From Luteimonas arsenica (lineage in GTDB: Bacteria; Pseudomonadota; Gammaproteobacteria; Xanthomonadales; Xanthomonadaceae): 64,000 nt of DNA. Below are positions 20,104-29,276 of the stretch, in pieces. A program made the translations under genes and the position numbers. Each line of letters opens with the position of its first letter. Within the stretch, counting starts at the first letter, position 1. The notes under the pieces are model-generated. The model did no database searches and was not told where the DNA came from. It saw nothing but the letters and a program-made list of their open reading frames with translations. The stretch is taken from contig NZ_SJRW01000001.1 of assembly GCF_004352825.1 (NCBI RefSeq), positions 124,001-188,000 of the forward strand. The letters are read 5' to 3'.

Positions 20104-20664
20104 ATGGCCAGTGCCGACATCCCACTCGCGGGCGAGCGCATCCTGCTGTGCGTCTGCGGCGGCATCGCCGCCTACAAGTCCGCCGACCTGGTGCGCCGCC
20201 TGCGCGATGCCGGCGCCGGGGTGCGGGTGGCGATGACCGAGGGCGCGACGCATTTCGTCGGTACCACCACCTTCCAGGCGCTGTCCGGCGAGGCCGTGCG
20301 CAGCTCGCTGTGGGATCCCGCGGCCGAGGCCGCGATGGGCCACATCGAACTCGCGCGCTGGGCGACGCGGGTGCTGGTCGCCCCGGCCACCGCCAACACG
20401 CTGGCCAAGCTGGCCCACGGCTTCGCCGACAACCTGGTCACCACGCTGTGCCTGGCGACCACTGCGCCGCTGGCGCTGGCCCCGGCGATGAACCACCGCA
20501 TGTGGCTGCACCCGGCCACGCAGGCGAACATGGCCCTGCTGCGCGAACGCGGGGCGCAGGTGATCGATCCGGTCGACGGTCCGCTGGCCGAGGGCGAATC
20601 CGGTCCGGGGCGCATGGCCGAGTCGCTGGACATCGTCGCCGCGCTGGCGGCCGCGAAGGCATGA
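20104..20664 (+). CDS. coaC: phosphopantothenoylcysteine decarboxylase domain protein, separate from CoaB
   Basis: This is the flavoprotein half of the usual CoaBC fusion, 186 residues long, which decarboxylates phosphopantothenoylcysteine in CoA synthesis. The flavin site is [14 protein letters not shown]; the catalytic histidine is H80 in [10 protein letters not shown]; the PxMNxxMW motif is PAMNHRMW with N130. The substrate-clamp motif reads [14 protein letters not shown], with glutamate E163 where the active-site cysteine is usually found. A stop follows at AAAKA, and coaB starts inside it (ATGA overlap). Either a true split gene or a frameshifted fusion. Confidence 0.88.
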   Translation: MASADIPLAGERILLCVCGGIAAYKSADLVRRLRDAGAGVRVAMTEGATHFVGTTTFQALSGEAVRSSLWDPAAEAAMGHIELARWATRVLVAPATANTLAKLAHGFADNLVTTLCLATTAPLALAPAMNHRMWLHPATQANMALLRERGAQVIDPVDGPLAEGESGPGRMAESLDIVAALAAAKA

Positions 20665-21320
20665 GCCGCGACGCACTGGCAGGCCTGCGCGTGCTGGTCA
20701 GCGCGGGCCCGACCTTCGAGGACATCGATCCGGTGCGCTTCATCGGCAACCGCAGCAGCGGCAAGATGGGTTTCGCGATCGCCGCCGCTGCCGCGCGCCG
20801 CGGTGCCGGGACGGTGCTGGTCGCCGGGCCGGTGACGCTGGATACGCCGGCCGGCGTGGACCGGCGCGACGTGCGCTCGGCCGCGCAGATGCATGCCGCC
20901 GTGCTCGGGGCGCTGCCGGCCGATGTCTACATCGGTGCCGCTGCGGTCGCCGACTTCACTCCGGCCGAGGTCGCCGAAGGCAAGATCAAGAAGCAGCCCG
21001 GAAGCGGCGGCCTTACGCTCGAACTGGTGCGCACCGCCGACATCCTCGCCGACGTCGCATCGCACGCACTGCGGCCGCGCCTGGTGCTCGGCTTCGCCGC
21101 CGAGACCGCTGACCTCGAGGCCAATGCGCAGGACAAGCTGCGCCGCAAGCGCGTGGACATGATCGCCGGCAACTGCGTTGGCGTCGCCGGCAGCGGCTTC
21201 GAAGCCGACGACAACACCCTCCATGTCTTCGATGCCACGGGTAGCCACGTGCTCGGCCCGGGACCGAAGACCGGACTCGCCGAGGCGCTGCTCGACCTGG
21301 TCGCGGCGCGCCTGCAATGA
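20661..21320 (+). CDS. coaB: phosphopantothenate-cysteine ligase, separate from CoaC
   Basis: A 219-residue CoaB domain that couples CTP hydrolysis to joining 4'-phosphopantothenate and cysteine. It shows [19 protein letters not shown] then [29 protein letters not shown], the phosphopantothenate-binding motifs, and [17 protein letters not shown]. It starts at an ATG overlapping the coaC stop by 4 nt (GAAGG is very close to the start, so translational coupling is more likely than independent initiation). In most bacteria the two domains are one chain of about 400 residues. Followed by dut and algC in one apparent operon. Confidence 0.9.
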   Translation: MSRDALAGLRVLVSAGPTFEDIDPVRFIGNRSSGKMGFAIAAAAARRGAGTVLVAGPVTLDTPAGVDRRDVRSAAQMHAAVLGALPADVYIGAAAVADFTPAEVAEGKIKKQPGSGGLTLELVRTADILADVASHALRPRLVLGFAAETADLEANAQDKLRRKRVDMIAGNCVGVAGSGFEADDNTLHVFDATGSHVLGPGPKTGLAEALLDLVAARLQ

Positions 21321-21342
21321 CACGAAACCCACCGGGACGCCC

Positions 21343-21801
21343 ATGCAGCACACGCTGGACCTGAAGATCCTCGACCCGCGCATCGGCGGCGAATGGCCGA
21401 TGCCGGCCTATGCCACCGAGGGCAGCGCGGGCCTCGACCTGCGCGCGGCGATCGACGCGCCGCTGGAACTGGCCGGCGGCGACACTGCGCTCGTGCCCAG
21501 CGGCATCGCCATCCACATCGCCGATCCCGGCCTGTGCGCGATGGTGCTGCCGCGCTCGGGGCTCGGGCACAGGCACGGCCTGGTGCTGGGCAACGGCACC
21601 GGCCTGATCGACGCCGACTACCAGGGCCCGCTGATGGTCAGCCTGTGGAACCGTTCGCGCGAGGCCTACGTGGTCCAGCCCGGCGACCGCATCGCGCAGC
21701 TGGTGCTGGCGCCGGTGGTGCGCGCGGGACTGCGCGTGGTGGATACTTTCGAACACAGTGCGCGGGGCGCGGGTGGCTTCGGCCACACCGGCACGCGCTG
21801 A
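21343..21801 (+). CDS. dut: dUTP diphosphatase
   Basis: A 152-residue trimeric dUTPase that hydrolyses dUTP to dUMP and pyrophosphate. All five family motifs are recognisable: [64 protein letters not shown], and the flexible C-terminal [11 protein letters not shown]. It starts at the ATG at 21343 downstream of coaB and is followed 17 bp later by algC, the order common in Pseudomonas and Xanthomonas. Confidence 0.96.
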   Translation: MQHTLDLKILDPRIGGEWPMPAYATEGSAGLDLRAAIDAPLELAGGDTALVPSGIAIHIADPGLCAMVLPRSGLGHRHGLVLGNGTGLIDADYQGPLMVSLWNRSREAYVVQPGDRIAQLVLAPVVRAGLRVVDTFEHSARGAGGFGHTGTR

Positions 21802-21818
21802 CGGGGGGAGACATCGGC

Positions 21819-24143
21819 ATGGACGAGACCGCTTCGAACAAGACCCGGCAGGCCCTGGCCCAGGCCGGCCCGCTGCTGAAGGTGCTGGCCGGGCTGCTGG
21901 TGCTGCTGGCGCTGTGGCTGGCCTGGACCGGCTGGCAGCAGATGCAGGACGGCAGCCGGCGCGACCAGCTGGCCGCCAGCCGTGACGCGGTGGCGCAGGC
22001 GACATCGCGTTCGCTGCGCGCCGAGCTCGAGCGCCTGCAGGAACGCATGGCCTCCGCGCCGGTGCGCGAGGCGCTGGCCGCCGGCGACCTGGACGCCGCG
22101 TCCGCGGCCCTGGGCGCGGATTGGCCGGGGCTCGAGCACGCCTCGATCCATGACACCGCGCTGGCCGATGCGTACAGCGCGGTCGGCGAGGCCGGCTACG
22201 GCCGCATCGCCGTGGCCGAGGCCGCGTTGACCGAGGATGGCCCGGTGCTCTGGATCGTGCGCGACGGCGGCGCGCCGCGGCTGGCGCTGGCGATGCCTGC
22301 GCGCGCCGCGGACGGCGCCGACGTGGCGGGCGTGGCCTATGTGCGCCTGCCCTTGGCGCGTGCGACCTCGGGCGTGGACGCGGCGGACATGCCGGGTTCG
22401 ACCTACCTCGCGCTGCGCCAGGGCGGCTTCACCGTGGCCGAAGCGGGCGATGCCGGATTCGCCGAGTCCGCCGAGCGCATGGCCGTGCCGGTGGCCGGCA
22501 CCGGCCTGCGCGTGGCGGCTGGCCTGCCGCCGCGACCGACCGCGCTGTTCGGCCTGGGCGCGATCCCGTCCTTCGTGGTGGCGGGGATCCTGCTGCTGCT
22601 GGCCTACCTGCTGACGCGCCTGCCGGCGCTGGCCGGCAGGCCGGAGGCCGCCGCCACGGAAGACACCCCCACCCTGGAACAGGCACTCGAAATGGAACCC
22701 GCAACGAGCAACGAAGAAGCCACAGCGTCCGCGCCGGCGCGCGGAACAGACGCCCAGCCGGTGGCCATCGATCCCGGCATCTTCCGCGCCTACGACATCC
22801 GCGGCATCGTCGGCCAGTCGCTGGACATCGGCGTGGCCGAGCTGATCGGCCACGCCATCGGCTCACTGATGCACGAACAGGGGCTGAAGGACATCGTGGT
22901 CGGTCGCGACGGCCGCCTGTCTGGCCCGGAGATGGTCGCCGGGCTCACCGCCGGCCTGCGCAAGGCCGGCCGCGAGGTCATCGACATCGGCATGGTGCCG
23001 ACGCCGGTGGTGTACTTCGGCGCCTACCACCTGCGCACCGGCTGCTGCGTCTCGGTGACCGGCAGCCACAACCCGCCCGACTACAACGGCTTCAAGATCG
23101 TGGTCGGCGGCGAGACCCTGTCTGGCGACGCGATCACCGATCTCTACGCGCGCGTGGCCGAGGACCGGCTGTACACCGCGCCTTCGCCGGGCGGCGTGAC
23201 CGAGCGCGACATCGGCGGCGACTACGTCGAGCGCATCGCCTCCGACGTCCAGGTCGACCGTCCGCTGAAGGTGGTGGTGGATGCCGGCAACGGCGTGGCC
23301 GGCGAGATCGGCCCACGCGTGCTGGAGGCCATCGGCGCCCACGTCGAGCCGCTGTTCTGCGAGATCGACGGCACCTTCCCCAACCACCACCCGGATCCGA
23401 GCGAGCCGCACAACCTCGAAGACCTGGTGAACATGGTCAAGCGCTTCGACGCCGACCTGGGCATCGCCTTCGACGGCGACGGCGACCGCCTGGGCGTGGT
23501 CACGAAGTCGGGCGAGAACATCTTCCCCGACCGCCTGCTGATGCTGTTCGCCGCCGACGTGCTGGAGCGCAATCCCGGCGCGGTGATCGTCTACGACGTG
23601 AAGTGCACCGGCCGCCTGCAGGGCCACATCCTGCGTCACGGCGGCAGCCCGCTGATGTGGAAGACCGGGCATTCGCTGATCAAGGCCAAGATGCGCGAGA
23701 CCGAGGCCGAGCTGGCCGGCGAGATGAGCGGCCACTTCTTCTTCGGCGAGCGCTGGTACGGTTTCGACGACGGCATCTACGCCGCCGCGCGCCTGCTCGA
23801 GATCCTGGCCGCGAATCCCGAGGAGCCCAGCGAGGTGCTGGCGTCCCTGCCGACCGGCATCGCCACCCCGGAAATCAAGGTCGACGCCCCCGGCGGCAAT
23901 CCGCACGCCTTCGTCGAGCGTTTCGTGGCGCAGGCGAAGTTCGAGAGCGGTGCGCGTCCGTCGACCATCGACGGCCTGCGCGTGGACTTTCCCGACGGCT
24001 GGGGCCTGGTGCGCGCGTCGAACACGACGCCGGTGCTGGTGCTGCGCTTTGACGCCGACAGCGAAGAGGCGCTGGAGCGCATCCGCGGCGAGTTCCGCCA
24101 GCAGTTGCTGGCCCTCGACCCGGATCTGCCGCTGCCGTTCTAG
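21819..24143 (+). CDS. algC: membrane-anchored phosphomannomutase/phosphoglucomutase
   Basis: A 774-residue protein. Residues about 300-774 are a complete PMM/PGM: phosphoserine loop TGSHNPPDYNGFK (S416), metal loop DGDGDR from D552, sugar loop GEMSGHFFFG, and the phosphate-binding RASNTTPVLVLRF. It interconverts mannose- and glucose-6-phosphate with the 1-phosphates for exopolysaccharide and LPS sugars. The N-terminal 300 residues form an extracytoplasmic module between two membrane helices (about residues 20-40 and 245-268), as in long AlgC forms. Start ATG follows GGGGGAG. Same strand as dut. Confidence 0.93.
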   Translation: MDETASNKTRQALAQAGPLLKVLAGLLVLLALWLAWTGWQQMQDGSRRDQLAASRDAVAQATSRSLRAELERLQERMASAPVREALAAGDLDAASAALGADWPGLEHASIHDTALADAYSAVGEAGYGRIAVAEAALTEDGPVLWIVRDGGAPRLALAMPARAADGADVAGVAYVRLPLARATSGVDAADMPGSTYLALRQGGFTVAEAGDAGFAESAERMAVPVAGTGLRVAAGLPPRPTALFGLGAIPSFVVAGILLLLAYLLTRLPALAGRPEAAATEDTPTLEQALEMEPATSNEEATASAPARGTDAQPVAIDPGIFRAYDIRGIVGQSLDIGVAELIGHAIGSLMHEQGLKDIVVGRDGRLSGPEMVAGLTAGLRKAGREVIDIGMVPTPVVYFGAYHLRTGCCVSVTGSHNPPDYNGFKIVVGGETLSGDAITDLYARVAEDRLYTAPSPGGVTERDIGGDYVERIASDVQVDRPLKVVVDAGNGVAGEIGPRVLEAIGAHVEPLFCEIDGTFPNHHPDPSEPHNLEDLVNMVKRFDADLGIAFDGDGDRLGVVTKSGENIFPDRLLMLFAADVLERNPGAVIVYDVKCTGRLQGHILRHGGSPLMWKTGHSLIKAKMRETEAELAGEMSGHFFFGERWYGFDDGIYAAARLLEILAANPEEPSEVLASLPTGIATPEIKVDAPGGNPHAFVERFVAQAKFESGARPSTIDGLRVDFPDGWGLVRASNTTPVLVLRFDADSEEALERIRGEFRQQLLALDPDLPLPF

Positions 24144-24170
24144 GCCCCGCGTTGCGGGAAGGGGGTTGCC

Positions 24171-24821
24171 TCAACCGCCCTTCATGCTCCGGTAGCGCTC
24201 GAGCGCGCCGTCGAGGTCGCTGCCCAGCGAGGCGCGGTCGGCCAGCTGGCGCTCCATGATCGCCTGCTGGCGCAGCAGGTCGGCATGCTGCGACTGGATG
24301 CCGCCGGCCAGCACCTTGCCCACCGGCTGGCCGAGCAGCTCGCGCTCGGCCGCCTGGCGCAGCAGCGACAGCAGGCTCTGGCGCAGGTTGGCGATGCTGA
24401 GTTCCGAAGTCCTGAGCGACTCGTCGACCAGGGTGATGCGCTCGCCGTAGGCGCGGTGGAGGTCGGCTTCGGTGGCATAGGACTCGACCATCGCCAGGTC
24501 GCGGCGCTTGCGTTCGGCTTCGGCCATTTCGGCCTCGGCCGCGGCGCGGGCGGCGGCGTCGGCCTCGACGCGCTCTTCGGCGGTCAGGGCGCGCCCCACT
24601 TCGCCGGTGCGGGTGCCGTGCCGCGCGCTGATCTCGGTGCGCGCGCGGTCCACGGCGCTGGCCGGCAGCGTGTCGCCGCAGACCTGGATGCCGTTTTCTT
24701 CCCAGCAGTAGAGCTTCTTGTCCACGGCCGTGGACGGGGCTTTCGCGGGCTTGCGCTGGGCCGTGGCCGCCAGCGGCAGCGTGGCCAGCACAAGGCCGGC
24801 GATGCAGGTCATGGTCTTCAT
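24171..24821 (-). CDS. periplasmic protein with DUF4124-like start and coiled coil
   Basis: A 216-residue exported protein. A signal peptide (MKTMTCIAGLVLATLPLAAT, then AQ) precedes a short DUF4124-like segment, KKLYCWEENGIQVCGDTLP, with two cysteines likely to be disulphide bonded. The rest is a charged, Ala-rich helical region (about residues 75-110 and 140-205) predicted to be coiled coil. It lies between algC and pyrE on the pyrE strand. Function unknown; conserved position in related genomes is my recollection only. Confidence 0.7.
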   Translation of the reverse strand: MKTMTCIAGLVLATLPLAATAQRKPAKAPSTAVDKKLYCWEENGIQVCGDTLPASAVDRARTEISARHGTRTGEVGRALTAEERVEADAAARAAAEAEMAEAERKRRDLAMVESYATEADLHRAYGERITLVDESLRTSELSIANLRQSLLSLLRQAAERELLGQPVGKVLAGGIQSQHADLLRQQAIMERQLADRASLGSDLDGALERYRSMKGG

Positions 24822-24847
24822 CGTGTCCGTCCCCCCGGTCGGGCGAA

Positions 24848-25510
24848 TCAGTCGGCGGCGCTGCCGTAGCGCGTGCGGTAGGCAAGCAGGCGATCGCGTT
24901 CGTCCGACAGTGTCGCGCTTTCGCCGGCGAACGCAAGCAGGTCGCCGAGGCTGGCGATGGCGACCACGGGCAGGCCCTCGCTGGCCGCGACCAGTGCCGC
25001 GGCCGAGCGGCGGTCGCCGGAGGCCTCGTCGAGCACCTCCTGGCGGTCGAGCGCGATCGCCACACCCACCGGGAGGCCGCCGCCGGCGCGGATCAGGCCC
25101 AGGGCCTCGCGCACGGCGGTGCCGGCGGTGAGCACATCATCGACCACCAGCACGCGCCGGCCGTCCAGCGGCGCGCCGACCAGGGTGCCGCCCTCGCCGT
25201 GGTCCTTGGCTTCCTTGCGGTTGTAGGCCAGCGGCAGGTCGCGGTCGCGGCGGGCGTATTCGCAGGCAAGTGCGCTGGCGAGCGGAATGCCCTTGTAGGC
25301 GGGCCCGAACAGCAGGTCGAAGGCCAGGCCGGCGGCATCGATGGCGTCGGCGTAGCAGGCCGCCAGCGTCGCCAGCGCGGCGCCGGAATCGAAGCGGCCG
25401 GCGTTGAAGAAATAGGGGCTGCTGCGGCCGGACTTGAGCGTGAATTCGCCGAAGCGCAGGGCCTCGACCTCGAGCGCCAGGCGCAGGAACCGGGAGCGGT
25501 GGTCGGTCAT
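24848..25510 (-). CDS. pyrE: orotate phosphoribosyltransferase
   Basis: A 220-residue OPRTase that makes orotidine-5'-phosphate from orotate and PRPP in pyrimidine synthesis. The signatures are the N-terminal FTLKSGRSSPYFFNAGRFD, FGPAYKGIPLA, the catalytic loop YNRKEAKDHGEGG, and the PRPP motif VLVVDDVLTAGTA. The start at 25510 (MTDHRSRFL) matches the usual family N-terminus; an in-frame start 33 nt further upstream exists. Divergent from xth, again the common order in the clade. Confidence 0.95.
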   Translation of the reverse strand: MTDHRSRFLRLALEVEALRFGEFTLKSGRSSPYFFNAGRFDSGAALATLAACYADAIDAAGLAFDLLFGPAYKGIPLASALACEYARRDRDLPLAYNRKEAKDHGEGGTLVGAPLDGRRVLVVDDVLTAGTAVREALGLIRAGGGLPVGVAIALDRQEVLDEASGDRRSAAALVAASEGLPVVAIASLGDLLAFAGESATLSDERDRLLAYRTRYGSAAD

Positions 25511-25590
25511 GGGGTGCAGGAGCGTCCGCGGCGGGACGGACATGGTAGCAACCCGCGGCAGCCGGGCCGGCGGTGCGTTAACCTTGATGC

Positions 25591-26415
25591 ATGCGCATTG
25601 TCAGCTTCAACGCCAACGGCATCCGTTCGGCGGCCAGCAAGGGTTTCTTCGACTGGTTCCGGGCCCAGGATGCCGACATCCTCTGCGTCCAGGAAACCAA
25701 GGCCCAGGAACACCAGCTCATCGCCGCCGACGGCAACGGCCTGCACGCCGACTTCCTGCCCGCGGGCTACAAGGCCTGGTTCAAGGACGCGACCACGAAG
25801 AAGGGCTACAGCGGGGTGGCGATCTACAGCCGCCGCGAGCCCGAGGAGGTGCGTACCTCGCTGGGCTGGGCGCCCTTCGACGACGAGGGCCGCTACATCG
25901 AGGCCCGCTTCGGCAACCTGAGCGTGGTGTCGTTCTACATCCCGTCCGGTTCGTCGGGCGAGCTGCGGCAGGGCTTCAAGTTCGAGGTGATGGACTGGCT
26001 GAAGCCGCACCTGGACCAGTGGCTGGCCAGCGGCCGCGACTACGTGCTGTGCGGCGACTGGAACATCGTGCGTTCGCGCAACGACATCCGGAACTGGAGC
26101 AGCAACCAGAAGAACTCCGGCTGCCTGCCGCCCGAGCGCGCCTGGCTGAACGCGATGATCGCCGACGCCTGCGGCGACGGACTGTGCGAGGCGCCGGCGA
26201 ACGGCTGGCGCGACGCCCTGCGCGTGCTGCGCGCCGAGGCGCCGGAATACACCTGGTGGAGCAACCGCGGCGCCGCGCGTGCGAACAACGTCGGGTGGCG
26301 CATCGACTACCAGTTCGTGACCCCGGGCCTGGCCGAGCGCGTCGAGGCCTGCGCGGTGCACGGCGAGCCGCGCTTCTCCGACCATGCGCCGCTGGTCGTG
26401 GACTACCGCGAGTGA
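25591..26415 (+). CDS. xth: exodeoxyribonuclease III family AP endonuclease
   Basis: A 274-residue EEP-fold AP endonuclease/3'-exonuclease for base excision repair. It has the family blocks RIVSFNANGIRSA, the metal-binding E of CVQETKAQ, GYSGVAIYSR, YVLCGDWNIVRS, WWSNRG, WRIDYQFVTPGL, and the catalytic SDHAPLVVDY. The length fits the ExoA/XthA group. It overlaps the downstream ampG-like gene by 4 nt (GTGA), implying a two-gene unit. Confidence 0.94.
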   Translation: MRIVSFNANGIRSAASKGFFDWFRAQDADILCVQETKAQEHQLIAADGNGLHADFLPAGYKAWFKDATTKKGYSGVAIYSRREPEEVRTSLGWAPFDDEGRYIEARFGNLSVVSFYIPSGSSGELRQGFKFEVMDWLKPHLDQWLASGRDYVLCGDWNIVRSRNDIRNWSSNQKNSGCLPPERAWLNAMIADACGDGLCEAPANGWRDALRVLRAEAPEYTWWSNRGAARANNVGWRIDYQFVTPGLAERVEACAVHGEPRFSDHAPLVVDYRE

Positions 26416-27713
26416 GCGCGAAACCCTCCGCCTGGCGCGCGTTCGCGCAGCCTTCGGCGTGGACGATGTTCTTCTTCGGCTTCGCCTCGGGCCTGCCCTT
26501 CCTGCTGGTGGCCGGCACGCTCGCCTACTGGCTGCGCGAGGGCGGCATCGAGCTGAAGGAGATCACCATGATCGCGAGCGCGGGCATGGCGTACTCCTTC
26601 AAGTTCGTGTGGGCGCCGCTGGTCGACCGCTGGCGGCTGCCGCTGCTGGGTCGCTTCGGCCAGCGCCGCGGCTGGTTGCTGCTGGCGATGGGCTGCGTGA
26701 TGGCCGGCCTGCTGGCGATGGCGGCGCTGACCCCGGAACGGCTGGCGGTGTTCGTGGCGCTCACGCTGTTCGTGGCCTTCGCCGGCGCGACGCTGGACAT
26801 CGCGGTCGATGCCTACCGCGTCGAGATCGCGCCGGCCTCGGCGCAGGGCGCGCTGGTGGCGACCTATTCGCTGGGCTACCGCATCGCCCTGATCGCCTCG
26901 GGCGCGCTGGCCCTGGTGCTGGCCGACCACGCCGCCTGGCCGAACGTGTACCGGGTGATGGCGGTGCTGATGCTGGTGCCCATGGTCGCCTGCCTGCTGG
27001 CGGCCGAGCCCGACACCGTGCGCGTGCGCACCCAGGGCTGGGCGGCCGGCCTGCGCGAGGGCGTGGTCGAGCCCTTCGCCGATTTCTTCCGCCGCTTCGG
27101 TGGCGGCATCGGCCTGGTGGTGCTGCTGTTCATCCTCTCGATCAAGATCTCCGACCAGGCCCTGGTCGGCGGCATCATCGGGCCGTTCTACCTCGACCAG
27201 GGCTTCAGCAAGACCGAGATCGCCGCGGTGACCAAGGTCTATGGCATCTGGGTCGGCATCGCAGGCGTGTTCCTCGGCGGCGTGGCGGTGGCGCGCTGGG
27301 GCATCCACTGGCCGCTGCTGGCGGCGATCATCCTCGGCGCGGCCAGCAACCTGCTGTACCTGATCCTGATCGGGGCCAATGGCGACATCGGCCTGCTGAC
27401 CCTGGTGATCTCGGGCGAGAACCTGGCCCAGGGCTTCCTCGGCACGGCTGCGGTGGCCTACCTGTCGGCACTGGTGAACCAGCGCTACACCGCCACCCAG
27501 TACGCGCTGTTCTCGTCGCTGATCATGCTGCCGGGCAAGGTGCTGGGCTTCTTCTCCGGGGCGATCGTGGAGACCAGCAGCGGCGGCTACGCCACCTACT
27601 TCCTGATCACCGCGGTGGTCGCGGTGCCGGCGGTGGCGCTGTTCTTCTGGCTCAAGCCGCGGGTGCGGCTGGGCGACGACACCGGCGTGGCGGCGATGGA
27701 GGAGGCGCGGTGA
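26412..27713 (+). CDS. ampG: AmpG-like muropeptide MFS transporter
   Basis: A 433-residue major facilitator with about 12-14 hydrophobic helices. The N-terminus FFFGFASGLPFLLVAGTLAYWLRE is the recognisable AmpG motif, and FKFVWAPLVDRW, DIAVDAYRVE and YRIALIASGALALVLAD match AmpG, the permease importing GlcNAc-anhydroMurNAc peptides for recycling. Start is a GTG overlapping the xth stop. anmK, another murein recycling gene, lies 400 bp downstream on the opposite strand, supporting the role. Confidence 0.9.
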   Translation: MSAKPSAWRAFAQPSAWTMFFFGFASGLPFLLVAGTLAYWLREGGIELKEITMIASAGMAYSFKFVWAPLVDRWRLPLLGRFGQRRGWLLLAMGCVMAGLLAMAALTPERLAVFVALTLFVAFAGATLDIAVDAYRVEIAPASAQGALVATYSLGYRIALIASGALALVLADHAAWPNVYRVMAVLMLVPMVACLLAAEPDTVRVRTQGWAAGLREGVVEPFADFFRRFGGGIGLVVLLFILSIKISDQALVGGIIGPFYLDQGFSKTEIAAVTKVYGIWVGIAGVFLGGVAVARWGIHWPLLAAIILGAASNLLYLILIGANGDIGLLTLVISGENLAQGFLGTAAVAYLSALVNQRYTATQYALFSSLIMLPGKVLGFFSGAIVETSSGGYATYFLITAVVAVPAVALFFWLKPRVRLGDDTGVAAMEEAR

Positions 27714-27795
27714 ATGCGCGCAACCCCTTGCCGGCAACGGCGGGCCGTCGTATCAATGGCGCGCCGCCGTGAATGGAAGTGACTGGACTTCGGCC

Positions 27796-28062
27796 ATGAC
27801 CGACATCGTGCTCAAGGACATCGACGACGTGCTGCTGGAGCGCATCAGGCGCGTGGCCGAGCGCCGCGGCTGGGCGTTGTCGTACGCGCTGCAGCACCTG
27901 CTGGAGCAGGGGCTGTATGCGGTGGAGGGCGATGGCCGCCTCAGCTTCGACAACTCCGAGGCCGACGTGCTGCAGGCTGCGATCGCCGCGCTGGAGGGCG
28001 TGCCCGACGGCGTGTTCTCGCTGATCGGCCAGGTCCCCGACGCCGAAAAGCCCGCCGGCTGA
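27796..28062 (+). CDS. small ribbon-helix-helix-like protein
   Basis: An 88-residue protein. The first 45 residues (MTDIVLKDIDDVLLERIRRV, then RRGWALSYALQHLLEQGLYA) have the strand-helix-helix spacing of CopG/FitA-type ribbon-helix-helix DNA-binding proteins. The rest is acidic with no known motif. No toxin-like partner lies next to it. The ATG at 27796 is preferred because it starts directly at the predicted strand; a GTG at 27769 is an alternative. Ends 15 bp before a REP hairpin. Confidence 0.6.
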   Translation: MTDIVLKDIDDVLLERIRRVAERRGWALSYALQHLLEQGLYAVEGDGRLSFDNSEADVLQAAIAALEGVPDGVFSLIGQVPDAEKPAG

Positions 28063-28077
28063 CCGGTCCCCACTTCT

Positions 28078-28103
28078 GTGGGAGCGGCTACAGCCGCTCC
28101 CAC
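28078..28103. repeat. single REP hairpin (also probable terminator)
   Basis: Perfect hairpin with 12-bp arms GTGGGAGCGGCT and AGCCGCTCCCAC and a 2-nt loop, between convergent genes (the RHH-like protein and anmK). It belongs to the same REP family as 4702, 57194 and 61995, and may end transcription from both sides. Confidence 0.8.
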
Positions 28104-28117
28104 GAAGACCGTGGCGC

Positions 28118-29236
28118 TCAGGCCGGGTGGATCGCGCCCAGGATGCGCGGGCCACCGGCGCCGGTGACGCTGGCCAGGTTGCCCGGCCGCCCGGCCAGGG
28201 TCTCGCGGGCCAGCCAGGCGAAGGCCATGGCTTCGATGGCATCCGGGTCCAGCCCGTGCGCCGCGCTTGATTCGACGGTCATCTGCGGCAGCCCTGCCGC
28301 CAGCGCCGCCATCAGCGCCGCGTTGTGCACGCCGCCGCCGCAGGCGATCACGCGCGCGGTGTCGGGCTGGGTGGCGCGCAGGGCATCGGCCACGCTGCGC
28401 GCGGTGAGTGCGAGCAGGGTGGCCTGGACGTCGGCGGGTGATTCGCCGCCGGCCAGCCGGGCCTCGACCCAGCCGAGGTGGAACTGGTCGCGGCCGGTGG
28501 ACTTCGGCGGCGGCAGCGCGAACCAGGCTTCGTCCAGCAGTCGCGCCAGCAGGGCTTCGTCCACCTGGCCCGAAGCGGCGAACGCGCCGCCGCGGTCGTA
28601 GGCCTCGCCGCGATGGCGCAGGCACCAGGCATCCATCAGCCCGTTGGCCGGGCCGGTGTCGAAGCCGCGCACAGGGCCGGAGGCCGGCAGCAGGGTGAAG
28701 TTGGCGATGCCGCCGAGGTTGAGCACCGCCCGTGATTCGCCGCGTTCGTGCAGCAGCGCGGCGTGCAGCGCCGGCACCAGCGGCGCGCCGTGGCCGCCGG
28801 CGGCGACGTCTCGCGCGCGGAAGCCGGCGACAGTGGTGATGCCGGTGCGTTCGGCGATCGTCGCCGCGCAGCCGAGCTGCAGGCTGAAGGGCAGGGCGCC
28901 GTGCGGCCGGTGGCGCAGGGTCTGGCCGTGGGAGCCGATGGCGGCGACGCCCGCGGCCTCCATGCTGGCATCGGCCAGCGCAGACAGCGCCGCGTCGGCG
29001 AAGGCCTGCCCTATGGCGACGTCGAGTTCGCCGACCTCATCCAGCGTCAGGTGCGCGTCCTGCTGGCCGAGCGCGACCAGGCGTTCGCGCAGCGCTGGAT
29101 CCCAGGCGTAGGTGCGGGCGAAGCGCAGGGCCGGCCTGGCGCCGGCCCCGTCGCCGTCGAAGTCCACCAGCGCGGCGTCGATGCCGTCGGCGCTGGTGCC
29201 GGAGATCAGGCCGAGGAAGCTGCGCGGCCGGGCCAT
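28118..29236 (-). CDS. anmK: anhydro-N-acetylmuramic acid kinase
   Basis: A 372-residue AnmK kinase that opens and phosphorylates anhydroMurNAc to MurNAc-6-P in peptidoglycan recycling. It shows the ATPase-fold phosphate 1 motif [42 protein letters not shown], the phosphate 2 motif [24 protein letters not shown], and the adenosine motif [14 protein letters not shown]. Start ATG 29236 matches the family N-terminus. It precedes an M23 endopeptidase by 40 bp on the same strand, and ampG is nearby: a murein turnover neighbourhood. Confidence 0.95.
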   Translation of the reverse strand: MARPRSFLGLISGTSADGIDAALVDFDGDGAGARPALRFARTYAWDPALRERLVALGQQDAHLTLDEVGELDVAIGQAFADAALSALADASMEAAGVAAIGSHGQTLRHRPHGALPFSLQLGCAATIAERTGITTVAGFRARDVAAGGHGAPLVPALHAALLHERGESRAVLNLGGIANFTLLPASGPVRGFDTGPANGLMDAWCLRHRGEAYDRGGAFAASGQVDEALLARLLDEAWFALPPPKSTGRDQFHLGWVEARLAGGESPADVQATLLALTARSVADALRATQPDTARVIACGGGVHNAALMAALAAGLPQMTVESSAAHGLDPDAIEAMAFAWLARETLAGRPGNLASVTGAGGPRILGAIHPA

Positions 29237-29276
29237 GTGGCGGAGCCCCTTGGTGGCAGGGCGCGGTGCCCGGTGG

